From contig CAAAJI010000756.1 of assembly GCA_900642245.1 (NCBI GenBank), forward strand, positions 1 through 22,607: a stretch of 22,607 nucleotides of DNA, in the 5' to 3' direction. Position 1 is the first letter of the stretch. Every line of letters begins with the position of its first letter. Under the pieces are notes generated by a model. It was not told the DNA's origin, did no database searches, and saw only the letters and a list, made by a program, of their open reading frames with translations. The translations under genes were made by a program, and so were the position numbers. This document shows, one piece after another, positions 1 through 6,783 of this stretch. Source of the stretch: Fragilaria radians. Taxonomy: Eukaryota; Bacillariophyta; Fragilariophyceae; Fragilariales; Fragilariaceae.

Positions 1-327
1 AGCTACGCCGGGCTGTTCGGCCTGCGCAACTTCCCCGACGAGGCGCTCGCCCCGTTCATGCTGGTCGAGGCCCCGCAGCTGATTTTCCCGTTCGCCCGGC
101 AGGTCGTCGCCGAAGCAGTTCAGAACACCGGCTTCCCGCCGCTGCTGCTCGAGCCGATCGATTTCGGCCGCGCGTTCGTCGCGACGATGGAAAACGCCCA
201 GGCGGAGGCCGACCAGGTGCCGCTGCCGAACGGCTCGCCCAACGGATCGGGAGATGCCCTGCCGGAGGGTTTCGATCTTGCCATGACCGATGAGGATCCA
301 GTCGACCCGGCCTCGTCCAAGGAATGA
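1..327 (+). CDS. secB: Protein-export chaperone SecB, 3' part (5' end outside window)
   Basis: SecB is a cytosolic tetrameric chaperone that keeps precursor proteins unfolded and hands them to SecA for export. The reading frame is open from base 1 and gives 108 visible residues up to the TGA at 325-327. It begins within the conserved stretch SYAGLFGLRN and continues with the typical SecB segments LVEAPQLIFPFARQVV and TGFPPLLLEPIDF. After that the protein has an acidic, low-complexity tail of roughly 45 residues rich in Asp, Glu, Pro and Ser. SecB tails are normally acidic, and this one looks on the long side. The stop overlaps the murJ start as ATGA, which suggests one operon and translational coupling. 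The start codon and N-terminus lie upstream of the window, so total length cannot be given. Assignment is by motif recognition and is secure. Confidence 0.95.
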   Translation, partial: SYAGLFGLRNFPDEALAPFMLVEAPQLIFPFARQVVAEAVQNTGFPPLLLEPIDFGRAFVATMENAQAEADQVPLPNGSPNGSGDALPEGFDLAMTDEDPVDPASSKE

Positions 328-1892
328 ATCTTTACAAGGCGATCGGGTCGATCGGCGGGCTGACCATGGTCAGCCGCGTCCTCGGCTTCGTGCGGGACAT
401 GATCGGCAGCCGGATGCTCGGCGCGAGCAACGCCAACGACGCGTTCAACCTCGCCTTCCTGCTGCCCAACATCTTCCGCCGCCTGTTCGCGGAAGGGGCG
501 TTTTCGGCGGGCTTCGTGCCGTTGTTCTCGCGCCGCCTTCAGTCCGGCGGACACGAGGATGCCGAGGCTTTCTCGAACGAGATCCTGTCCGTCTTCATGC
601 CCGTCCTGCTGCTGGTCACGATCGTCTTCATCATTTTCATGCCGGCCGTGATGCTGGTGGTCGCGGGCGATTATCAGTCGGTGCCGGGCAAGCTGGAACT
701 CGCCACCGACCTTACCCGCTGGACCTTCCCGTACCTGCTGTTCATCAGCCTCGTCGCGCTGCTTTCCGGGGTGCTCAATTCGTTGACCCGCTTTGCCGTT
801 GCGGCCTTCGCCCCGGCCCTGCTCAACGTCGCGCTGATCGTCGCGCTACTGGTGTCGCCGCCCGACAAGGTCGAGACCGTGCGCATCATGGCGATCGCGG
901 TGCTGGTCGGCGGTATCTTCCAGTTCCTGTTGTGCTGGGTCGCGGTCCGCCGCGCCGGGGTTCGTCTCCGATTCGGTCGCCCCCGCATGACGCCTGCCGT
1001 GCGTGAACTCGTGGTGTTGATCCTCCCCGCCACCGTGGCGGCCGGAGTCTATCAGATCAGCCAATTATTCTACGCCTATTTCTCGACCAAATTAGGCGAA
1101 GGCGCGCTGACCAACCTCAGCTACGCGGACCGCCTCAACCAGCTCCCGCTGTCGATCATCGGCACTGCGCTTGGAGTCGCCATCCTCCCCTCGATCAGCC
1201 AGGCGATCGCCCGCCACGACGAGGTCGAGGCGGCCGACGTCCAGGCCCGTGCCTTCGATCTGTCGATGCTGCTCACCCTGCCCGCGACCCTCGCCCTCGC
1301 GGTCGCCGCGGGGCCGATCATCGGCGCGCTTTACCAGGGCGGCGAATATAGCGTCGAAAGCGCGCGCATCACCGGCAACATCCTCGCCATCCTCGTGACC
1401 GGCCTGCCCGCCTACGTCCTGGTCAAGGTTCTCACCCCCGCCTTTTATGCCCGCAAGGACGTCAAGACCCCGGTGCGGATCGCGATGAGCGTGCTCGGCC
1501 TTGGAGTGGTCGCGAATTTCGCGTTGATCCCGGTCATGGGGATCTACGCCCTCGCCACCGTCACTTCGGCCAGCGCCTGGATCAACTTTGGCCTGCTGTT
1601 CGGCATTCTCTATTTTCGCGGTCATTTCCGGATGCCGGGCTGGCTCATCGGGCGGGTCGCCAAGCAATTGATCGCCGCCGTGGCAATGGGCGCCGCGCTT
1701 TACGCTGTGAAGATCGCAATCGGTGACATGTACTTCGGCGGCACGATCGAGAAGATCGCCAGCCTCGGCGCGCTGGTCGGGACGGGTGCCATCGTCTATT
1801 TCGCGGTGGCGTGGATCATCGGCGGCATCGACCGTGAGGCGATCCTCATCCTGATGCGCAAGAAACCCCCGACTTCGAAGGTCACCGACTGA
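324..1892 (+). CDS. murJ: Lipid II flippase MurJ (MviN)
   Basis: MurJ flips lipid-linked peptidoglycan precursor (lipid II) across the inner membrane and belongs to the MOP exporter superfamily. The 522-residue product is the usual length and is hydrophobic throughout, consistent with about 14 membrane segments. The N-terminus shows family hallmarks: an SxxGGLTMVSRVLGFVRD segment at about residues 8-25, then NDAFNLAFLLPNIFRRLFAEGA, with positively charged residues that line the MurJ cavity. A later conserved segment is PLSIIGTALGVAILPSIS at about residues 275-292. The ATG at 324 overlaps the secB stop, and the stop at 1890-1892 overlaps the trpS start (ATGA), so secB, murJ and trpS are probably co-transcribed. 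No truncation or odd features are seen. Confidence 0.97.
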   Translation: MNLYKAIGSIGGLTMVSRVLGFVRDMIGSRMLGASNANDAFNLAFLLPNIFRRLFAEGAFSAGFVPLFSRRLQSGGHEDAEAFSNEILSVFMPVLLLVTIVFIIFMPAVMLVVAGDYQSVPGKLELATDLTRWTFPYLLFISLVALLSGVLNSLTRFAVAAFAPALLNVALIVALLVSPPDKVETVRIMAIAVLVGGIFQFLLCWVAVRRAGVRLRFGRPRMTPAVRELVVLILPATVAAGVYQISQLFYAYFSTKLGEGALTNLSYADRLNQLPLSIIGTALGVAILPSISQAIARHDEVEAADVQARAFDLSMLLTLPATLALAVAAGPIIGALYQGGEYSVESARITGNILAILVTGLPAYVLVKVLTPAFYARKDVKTPVRIAMSVLGLGVVANFALIPVMGIYALATVTSASAWINFGLLFGILYFRGHFRMPGWLIGRVAKQLIAAVAMGAALYAVKIAIGDMYFGGTIEKIASLGALVGTGAIVYFAVAWIIGGIDREAILILMRKKPPTSKVTD

Positions 1893-2887
1893 TGCGCGTC
1901 GTTTCCGGAATCCAGCCCACGGGCGACCTCCACCTGGGCAATCTGCTCGGTGCGATCCTGCGCTGGGTGCGGATGCAGGACGAGGCACAATGCCTGTTCT
2001 TCCTCGCCGACCTCCATGCGCTGACCGTCGACGTCGATCCCGCCCAGCTCCGCGCCAACATCCGCGAAATGGCCGCCGCACTGATCGCCAGCGGGATCGA
2101 TCCCGACCGATCGATCCTGTTCCAGCAAAGCGCGGTGCGCGAACATGCCGAGCTCGCCTGGGTGCTGCAATGCACCGCGCGGATGGGTTGGCTCAACCGG
2201 ATGACCCAATTCAAGGACAAGAGCGGCAAGAACAAGGAAGGCGCCAGCGTCGGCCTGTTCACCTATCCGGTGCTCCAGGCCGCGGACGTCCTGCTCTACC
2301 ATGCTACCCATGTCCCGGTCGGCGACGACCAGAAGCAGCATATCGAACTGGCTCGCGACATCGCGCTCAAGTTCAACAATGATTATGAAGCCGAGCTTTT
2401 CACCGTCCCCGAGCCGTTCATCGGCGGCGGTACCGCGGCGCGGGTGATGAGCCTGCGCGATGGATCGACGAAAATGTCCAAGTCCGATCCGTCGGACATG
2501 AGCCGCATCAATCTCACCGACAGCGACGATGCGATCGCCCAGAAGATTCGCAAGGCCCGGACCGATCCCGAACCTCTGCCGTCCGATCCGGGCGGCCTCG
2601 ATGCGCGGCCTGAGGCCAAGAACCTGGTCGGGATCCTTGCCGCGGTCACCGGGACGACGGTCGAGTCGGTGCTCGCCGACCATGCCGGCCAGGGGTTCGG
2701 CAGCTTCAAGCAGGCGCTCGCCGACGCGCTGGTCGCGCTCATCTCTCCCCTGCGCACCCGGCTCGTCGAGCTGCGCAGCGACCCTGCCGAGATCGACCGC
2801 ATTCTCGCCGCCGGTGCCGATAAGGCACGCGTGCTGGCGGCTCCGACCATCGCCGAGGCCTATCGCGTGCTCGGCCTAACGCACTGA
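1892..2887 (+). CDS. trpS: Tryptophanyl-tRNA synthetase
   Basis: This class I aminoacyl-tRNA synthetase charges tRNA-Trp with tryptophan using ATP. The 331-residue length fits bacterial TrpS. The HIGH-type motif is seen as PTGDLHLGN at residues 9-17, and the KMSKS loop is exact at residues 194-198. Between them lie the TrpS-typical segments ARMGWLNRMTQFKDKSG and PVLQAADVLLY, followed by PVGDDQKQHIELARDIA, which form the tryptophan and tRNA acceptor pocket. The ATG at 1892 overlaps the murJ stop. The TGA falls at 2885-2887 and is followed at once by TAA. The gene is intact and the assignment is secure. Confidence 0.98.
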   Translation: MRVVSGIQPTGDLHLGNLLGAILRWVRMQDEAQCLFFLADLHALTVDVDPAQLRANIREMAAALIASGIDPDRSILFQQSAVREHAELAWVLQCTARMGWLNRMTQFKDKSGKNKEGASVGLFTYPVLQAADVLLYHATHVPVGDDQKQHIELARDIALKFNNDYEAELFTVPEPFIGGGTAARVMSLRDGSTKMSKSDPSDMSRINLTDSDDAIAQKIRKARTDPEPLPSDPGGLDARPEAKNLVGILAAVTGTTVESVLADHAGQGFGSFKQALADALVALISPLRTRLVELRSDPAEIDRILAAGADKARVLAAPTIAEAYRVLGLTH

Positions 2888-2900
2888 TAAAACACTTCAT

Positions 2901-2929
2901 CTCGCATTCAGCCCATATCGTGCTATAAG
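2901..2929 (+). promoter_or_regulatory. Candidate promoter for the lipoprotein gene
   Basis: TATAAG at 2924-2929 resembles a -10 element in the 78-bp gap between trpS and the lipoprotein gene. No convincing -35 is visible at 16-18 bp spacing. A start near 2936 would leave a leader of about 30 bases ending in the GAGGGTGAG ribosome-binding region at 2953-2961. Weak, position-based evidence only. Confidence 0.25.
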
Positions 2930-2965
2930 CCGAGGGTGAGTTTTCCTCTGCAGAGGGTGAGTGAC

Positions 2966-3661
2966 ATGCGTATCAACAAATTGGCGGCCGCTGCGCTGCT
3001 CGCCGTTTCCGGGCTCGGGCTTAACGCCTGCGCTACCGGCTTCCCGGCCCAGGTCTCGCGTTTCCAGGCAATGCCGGCGCCGCAGGGCCAGAGCTTCTTC
3101 GTCGTGCCCGCCAATCCGGCCAATGCCGGCGGGCTGGAATTCACCCAATATGCAACCATCGTTGCCCAGGCGATGCAGGCGCAGGGCTACGTTCCGGCGA
3201 CCAGCCCGCAGGCCGCGACGATGCTGGTGCAAGTCGACTATGGAGTCGACCAGGGGCGCCAGGAAATTGACGTCGATCCCTTTGCCAACGGTTATTATCG
3301 CGGCGGCTTCGGCGGTTTCTACGATCCCTTCTTCCGCCGCGGCTATTACGGCCGCCCTTATTATTCGCGCTTCGGCTACGGCCGCACGCCCTTCTATTAC
3401 GGCTGGGACGATCCTTTCTGGGGCTCGTCGTTCGACAACACCCGGGTCTACACCGTCTACAAGAGCTATCTCGACGTCGACATCCGCCGCCGCGCCGACA
3501 ATGCCGCCTTGTTCGAAGGAAAGGCCCAGGCCCGCTCGCAGACCGACAATCTCGGCGTGCTGGTGCCCAACCTGATCGAAGCGATGTTCACCGGCTTCCC
3601 AGGCCGCAACGGCGAGCGAGTGCGGATTACCGTCCCGCCCCCCGCCAGGCGCGCCGGCTAA
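2966..3661 (+). CDS. DUF4136-type outer-envelope lipoprotein with Gly/Tyr/Phe-rich middle
   Basis: The product has 231 residues from ATG 2966. The N-terminus is a lipoprotein signal: a charged MRINK start, a hydrophobic core, then a lipobox LNAC with Cys at residue 22, so it should be lipidated and envelope-anchored. The mature part has the DUF4136 pattern: an N-terminal strand region with SFFVVPANPANAG, and a C-terminal YKSYLDVDIRR segment followed by LFEGKAQARS. DUF4136 proteins have no firmly known role. Between these lies a low-complexity stretch at about bases 3287-3425, dominated by Tyr, Phe, Gly and Arg. A GTG at 2936 is in frame, but ATG 2966 is preferred because GAGGGTGAG sits just upstream and it places the signal peptide at the N-terminus. 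The same GAGGGTGAG occurs twice (2932-2940 and 2953-2961). A strong terminator follows. Confidence 0.85.
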   Translation: MRINKLAAAALLAVSGLGLNACATGFPAQVSRFQAMPAPQGQSFFVVPANPANAGGLEFTQYATIVAQAMQAQGYVPATSPQAATMLVQVDYGVDQGRQEIDVDPFANGYYRGGFGGFYDPFFRRGYYGRPYYSRFGYGRTPFYYGWDDPFWGSSFDNTRVYTVYKSYLDVDIRRRADNAALFEGKAQARSQTDNLGVLVPNLIEAMFTGFPGRNGERVRITVPPPARRAG

Positions 3662-3682
3662 TCAATTCATAAACGTGGTGAC

Positions 3683-3719
3683 AAAGGCCCGTCCGGAGTA
3701 ATCCGGGCGGGCTTTTCTT
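3683..3719 (+). terminator. Intrinsic terminator after the lipoprotein gene
   Basis: An 11-bp stem runs from 3687-3697 to 3702-3712 around a GTAA loop, with one G:U pair. It extends with A-T and G:U pairs to 3683-3716 and is followed by TTTTCTT. It starts about 25 bases after the lipoprotein stop. Textbook form for a forward-strand Rho-independent terminator. Confidence 0.9.
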
Positions 3720-3747
3720 ATCGCCGCAAATTGATAGCCTCGCCGTA

Positions 3748-4578
3748 ATGACCCGCCCCTTCACCTCGCTCCAGCGATTGAGTGCCGCCTTGCTCCGGCG
3801 TGGCTCGACGCGGGTCGGGGCGACCGACTGGTGGGCGGTGTTCGTCGAATTGCTGGTGGTCGTGCTCGGCATCCTCATCGCCTTCCAGCTCAACGAGTGG
3901 GGCGAACAATGGGACGCGCGGCGGAGCGAACGCGCCCTGCTGCAGCGGATCGAAGTGGAGGCGCGAGCTGATCTCGCCGCATTGACTAACGTGCGTCGCC
4001 TGCACATCGAGAGCGCGGCAAATTACCGAACGCTCGCGCGGGCGATAGCCGACCCGGCCACTCATGCCGCTTTCCATCGCTCGAGCCGGGATTCGTGCAA
4101 CTTGCTGCGGCTTCCCGCAGTGCGGCGGCAAGCCGCTGGTGCGCTCGGACAGGCGGCCGGCGAGCGCAACGACCTGGTGTCGGATCCGATCCTCAGGAAC
4201 GCGCTTCGCCGGGCCGAGGCCGCGCGCGCCTTCAACGACAGCCAATTGATCTATTTCCGCGACAATTTCCTGCGCTACGGCGAACAGATCGAACCCCACA
4301 TGCAGTGGACCTTCACGGTGACCGGCGACACCCAATGTTATGTCGATATCGACAGCCTGCGCGACGATCCCACCGCCGTCGCAATGCTTCCAAAGCTATT
4401 CCGCGATCAGCGGCAGTTCGCCATCTATCGCGAGCTCGAAATCGAAGCGACTAGGGCGATCACCAGGCGTCTCGCCTGTCTTCGAGGCGGACGCTGCGGA
4501 AAGGATTATCGGGAAAGTGGTCCTCCCCCGCCGCGGGTGCAGGCGGGGGAGGTCGGCGCCGAAGCACCGAACTTGTAG
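3748..4578 (+). CDS. Single-pass membrane protein of unknown function
   Basis: I do not recognise a function. The 276-residue product has a charged N-terminus, then DWW at residues 27-29 and one strong membrane segment at about 28-47 (VFVELLVVVLGILIAFQLNE), followed by a soluble, Arg/Glu/Ala-rich, probably helical domain. A short N-terminus with a DWW-VF-E-VVxGI-IAFQLNxW motif is common in small uncharacterised membrane proteins that resemble DUF6090. That link is from memory and only tentative. No Shine-Dalgarno is visible before ATG 3748, while a TTGATAGCC element lies about 10-15 bases upstream, so the mRNA may be leaderless. The last 20 or so residues (SGPPPPRVQAGE and on) are encoded by a perfect 11-bp hairpin and look like read-through of a non-coding terminator. 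The gene runs convergent with dnaA, with one base between the two stops. Confidence 0.7.
   Translation: MTRPFTSLQRLSAALLRRGSTRVGATDWWAVFVELLVVVLGILIAFQLNEWGEQWDARRSERALLQRIEVEARADLAALTNVRRLHIESAANYRTLARAIADPATHAAFHRSSRDSCNLLRLPAVRRQAAGALGQAAGERNDLVSDPILRNALRRAEAARAFNDSQLIYFRDNFLRYGEQIEPHMQWTFTVTGDTQCYVDIDSLRDDPTAVAMLPKLFRDQRQFAIYRELEIEATRAITRRLACLRGGRCGKDYRESGPPPPRVQAGEVGAEAPNL
4522..4552. terminator. Perfect 11-bp inverted repeat inside the 3' end of the membrane-protein gene, possible shared terminator
   Basis: CCTCCCCCGCC at 4522-4532 pairs with GGCGGGGGAGG at 4542-4552 across a 9-base loop. There is no T-run on either side, so classical intrinsic termination is uncertain. It lies 26 bases before the forward gene's stop and 28 bases beyond the dnaA stop on the reverse strand. 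That is where a bidirectional terminator for two convergent genes would be expected. Confidence 0.45.
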
Positions 4579-4579
4579 C

Positions 4580-5947
4580 TCAGCCCTCGAGCTGGCGCGT
4601 CAGCAGGCGGATGTCGGCGTCGAGCTCGGCATCGGCGGCACGCAATTTCTCGATCTGCTTGACGGCGTGGATCACGGTGGTGTGATCGCGCCCCCCGAAC
4701 CTGCGGCCGATGTCGGGCAGCGATTTCGGAGTCAATTGCTTGGACAGATACATCGCCACCTGGCGGGGGCGGGCAACTTCGCGGGACCGCCGCGCACTGG
4801 TCATCTCTGCCTTGCGGATGCGGTAATGCTCGGCCACCTGGGTCTGGATTTCGTCGATCGAGATGCGCCGCTGATTGGCGCGCAGCACGTTGGCCAGCAC
4901 TTCCTCGACGAACGGCAAATCGATCGTCCGGCCGGTCATCATCGCGTAAGCGGCGATCCGGTTGAGCGCGCCTTCCAGCTCGCGAATAGAATTGGTCAGG
5001 CGGCGCGCGAGGAATTCGACCACCGGCTGGGTCATGGTAACCCCCGGGAGGGCCGCAAGCTTGGCGCTCAAGATGTTGAGCCGAAGCTCATATTCGGCCG
5101 GGTTGATGTCGGCCACCAGGCCCCACGACAGCCGCGACAGGATGCGCGGTGCAATCCCGTCCAGGTCCTGCGGCGCGCGGTCGGACGTGATCACCAGCCG
5201 CCGGCCGGCGGTGATGATCTCGTTCATCGTGTGGAAGAATTCTTCCTGCGTGGAATCCTTGCCGGCGATGAACTGCACGTCGTCGATCAGCAGCAGATCG
5301 GCCGAGCGAAGCCGCCCCTTGAAGCCGATCGTGTCATTCTCGCGAAGTGCCCGGACGAATTCGACCATGAACTTCTCGGCCGACATCGACACCACTCGGG
5401 CGGTCGGGCGGCGGGTGAGGAATTCCTGCCCAATGGCATGGAGCAAATGGGTTTTTCCGCGCCCCGTGCCGCCGTGGATGAACAATGGGTTGAAGCTGAC
5501 CGAGTCGGCGGTTGCAAGCGTTCGGGCGGCGGTCGCCGCGACCTCATTGGCCTTGCCAATGACGAATGTGTCGAACCGGTAGCGCGGGTCGAAATTGGGC
5601 GCATCGGGATCGCGCGGCCCGGCCTTGACGACCGGCGCGGGAATGTCCTCGAGGATCAGCAGCGGCGACGGGCGCGGGCCACCCTCGGCGGCGGCGATCC
5701 GCACGTCGCGGACGATCGGCAAGACGGTCTTCCAGGCCAGCGCCAGGCGCTCGCCGAAATGCGACCGAACCCAGTCGGCCATGAATTTGGACGGCATGAC
5801 GAGCACGAGCTCGCCGGTATCGACATCGAATTCGCCAAGCTCGGCGGGTTTCAGCCAGCCATCGAAGGTGCGGGCGCCGCAATCGCGGCGAAGGCCGGTG
5901 CGGATCTGCTCCCAGGCCGCGGCCAGCGGCGTTTCGAGGATCTCCAT
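4580..5947 (-). CDS. dnaA: Chromosomal replication initiator DnaA
   Basis: DnaA is the AAA+ ATPase that binds origin DnaA boxes and opens oriC. From ATG 5947 the protein has 455 residues. In order it shows an N-terminal helicase-loading domain (AAWEQIRTGLRRDCGARTF), a short linker, an AAA+ core with Walker A GGTGRGKT at about 159-166 and Walker B LLLIDD at about 218-223, a sensor region (NSIRELEGALNRIAA), and the C-terminal helix-turn-helix with the DnaA signature GGRDHTTVIHA. Walker A has Thr and Arg where many DnaA proteins have Val and Leu. Two starts compete: ATG 5947 with GAGGAC upstream, and GTG 5986 (468 residues) behind a stronger GGGGAGG. I prefer 5947 because domain I begins just after it. 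The stop lies one base from the convergent membrane-protein gene. Confidence 0.97.
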   Translation of the reverse strand: MEILETPLAAAWEQIRTGLRRDCGARTFDGWLKPAELGEFDVDTGELVLVMPSKFMADWVRSHFGERLALAWKTVLPIVRDVRIAAAEGGPRPSPLLILEDIPAPVVKAGPRDPDAPNFDPRYRFDTFVIGKANEVAATAARTLATADSVSFNPLFIHGGTGRGKTHLLHAIGQEFLTRRPTARVVSMSAEKFMVEFVRALRENDTIGFKGRLRSADLLLIDDVQFIAGKDSTQEEFFHTMNEIITAGRRLVITSDRAPQDLDGIAPRILSRLSWGLVADINPAEYELRLNILSAKLAALPGVTMTQPVVEFLARRLTNSIRELEGALNRIAAYAMMTGRTIDLPFVEEVLANVLRANQRRISIDEIQTQVAEHYRIRKAEMTSARRSREVARPRQVAMYLSKQLTPKSLPDIGRRFGGRDHTTVIHAVKQIEKLRAADAELDADIRLLTRQLEG

Positions 5948-6305
5948 CGAGTCCTCAACCGCCGTCACTGGCCCAACCACACTCACCTTTTGGCGCCTCC
6001 CCGAATGTCCCGTCCGCAGGCACAAGCCTAGCGTTGCGTCGGACTATGAGTCGCGACGCCCCTAATTGCTTCTGCGCGGTGCCCCCCCAGCAGAATCACT
6101 GCGGAGCCCATGTTTTTGGGAGGATGGGGCAGTCTGTTCAAGCGGCTTTTTTCAAAAATGTGAAATAAAGGCACTTGACATGGAAAAGCTGAGGAAATCC
6201 GCTAAATTGGCCGAAAACTGCCAATTTTCAGTTACGCCTCTGTGACGAATTTATGCGAATCGCGGGAAATGCTGGACTTTTATTAAATGCCGAAGGGGTC
6301 GAATC
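5948..6305. promoter_or_regulatory. dnaA upstream region: relatively AT-rich, with GANTC sites and inverted repeats
   Basis: This gene-free stretch upstream of reverse-strand dnaA must hold its promoter and leader. I found no persuasive -35/-10 pair on the reverse strand. GANTC sites, the target of the alphaproteobacterial methylase CcrM, occur at 5949, 6048, 6093, 6257 and 6301. A TTCTGC/GCAGAA inverted repeat spans 6070-6095 around a run of seven C, and a 7-bp inverted repeat lies at 6204-6227. A lone TTGACA on the forward strand at 6175-6180 has no good -10. I saw no match to the consensus DnaA box TTATCCACA, so I do not call an origin here. The part around 6140-6270 is clearly richer in A and T than its surroundings. 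Confidence 0.6.
6204..6227. repeat. Operator-like inverted repeat upstream of dnaA
   Basis: AAATTGG at 6204-6210 and CCAATTT at 6221-6227 form a perfect 7-bp inverted repeat around a 10-base centre. A second, nested pair AACTG/CAGTT overlaps its right arm and ends at about 6232. The spacing suits a dimeric DNA-binding protein; the binding protein is unknown. Confidence 0.5.
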
Positions 6306-6339
6306 GAACGGGCCTCCGGATCGCTCCGGAGGCCCGTTT
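6306..6339 (-). terminator. Terminator-like hairpin after rpsT
   Basis: A 14-bp perfect stem (6307-6320 with 6325-6338) surrounds a TCGC loop, about 42 bases beyond the rpsT stop. The U-tract is weak on the reverse strand (GTTCGATTCG) and short on the forward strand (GTTTC). Position suggests it ends the rpsT transcript and separates it from dnaA transcription, though it could also act on forward transcripts. Confidence 0.65.
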
Positions 6340-6380
6340 CAAGTCGGGACTGAAATGAGCCGGACGCCCGGCCAGGTCAA

Positions 6381-6644
6381 TCAACCGAGTGACGCGACTC
6401 GCTTGGTCAGGCGCGAGAATTTGCGGCTCGCGGTGTTCTTGTGGATCACGCCGCGCGAAACGCCGCGCATCAATTCCGGCTGGGCCTTGTTGAGCGCGTC
6501 GCGAGCCAGGTCCTTGTTACCCTCCTCGAGCGCGGCTTCGACCGCCTTGATGAAGGTGCGGATACGGCTGACCCGGGCCCCGTTGATCACCGCGCGATTG
6601 GCGTTGCGGCGGATGCGCTTCTTGGCTTGCGGCGTGTTCGCCAT
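6381..6644 (-). CDS. rpsT: 30S ribosomal protein S20
   Basis: S20 is a small basic protein that binds 16S rRNA early in assembly of the 30S subunit. The 87-residue product starts MANTPQAKKRIRRN, the standard S20 start, and is rich in Arg, Lys and Ala along long helices (SRIRTFIKAVEAALEEGNKD, then a conserved HKNTASRKFSRLTKRV end). Length is normal. The frame is open further upstream, but ATG 6644 is fixed by the family N-terminus and by GGGAAG about six bases before it. It lies between mutM and dnaA on the same strand, as in other alphaproteobacteria, with its own likely promoter at about 6718-6746 and a hairpin terminator downstream. Confidence 0.98.
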   Translation of the reverse strand: MANTPQAKKRIRRNANRAVINGARVSRIRTFIKAVEAALEEGNKDLARDALNKAQPELMRGVSRGVIHKNTASRKFSRLTKRVASLG

Positions 6645-6717
6645 AGTGTCTTCCCAAATCTGTCGGTCAAAAAAGAAAGCGGCGCGAAGCCCATGAGGGT
6701 CGCACCGGCGTGCGGTC

Positions 6718-6746
6718 CCCCTAACGCCAAGGACGATTCGGGTCAA
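6718..6746 (-). promoter_or_regulatory. rpsT: Candidate rpsT promoter
   Basis: On the reverse strand TTGACC (forward 6741-6746) lies 17 bp from TAGGGG (forward 6718-6723). The -35 is near consensus and the -10 is GC-rich. The start would give a leader of roughly 65 bases before rpsT. A GANTC site (GATTC at 6735-6739) lies inside the spacer. Moderate evidence only. Confidence 0.4.
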
Positions 6747-6783
6747 CCGGCGCGTAGCCACGCGCGGCGCCGGCCAAGACCCC

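Noticed and set aside
4340..6031. 563-codon open frame on the forward strand opposite dnaA
   Set aside because: The DnaA protein on the other strand is unmistakable. The forward frame has no recognisable domains and is the usual open antisense frame of a GC-rich gene.
6026..6380. Chromosomal origin (oriC) next to dnaA
   Set aside because: The region is relatively AT-rich, but I found no match to the DnaA box consensus and no array of repeats. An origin could lie elsewhere. A DnaA-box profile scan and GC-skew plot of the whole chromosome would decide.
6253..6696. 147-codon forward frame opposite rpsT
   Set aside because: It is antisense to the clearly recognised S20 gene and has no domain content.
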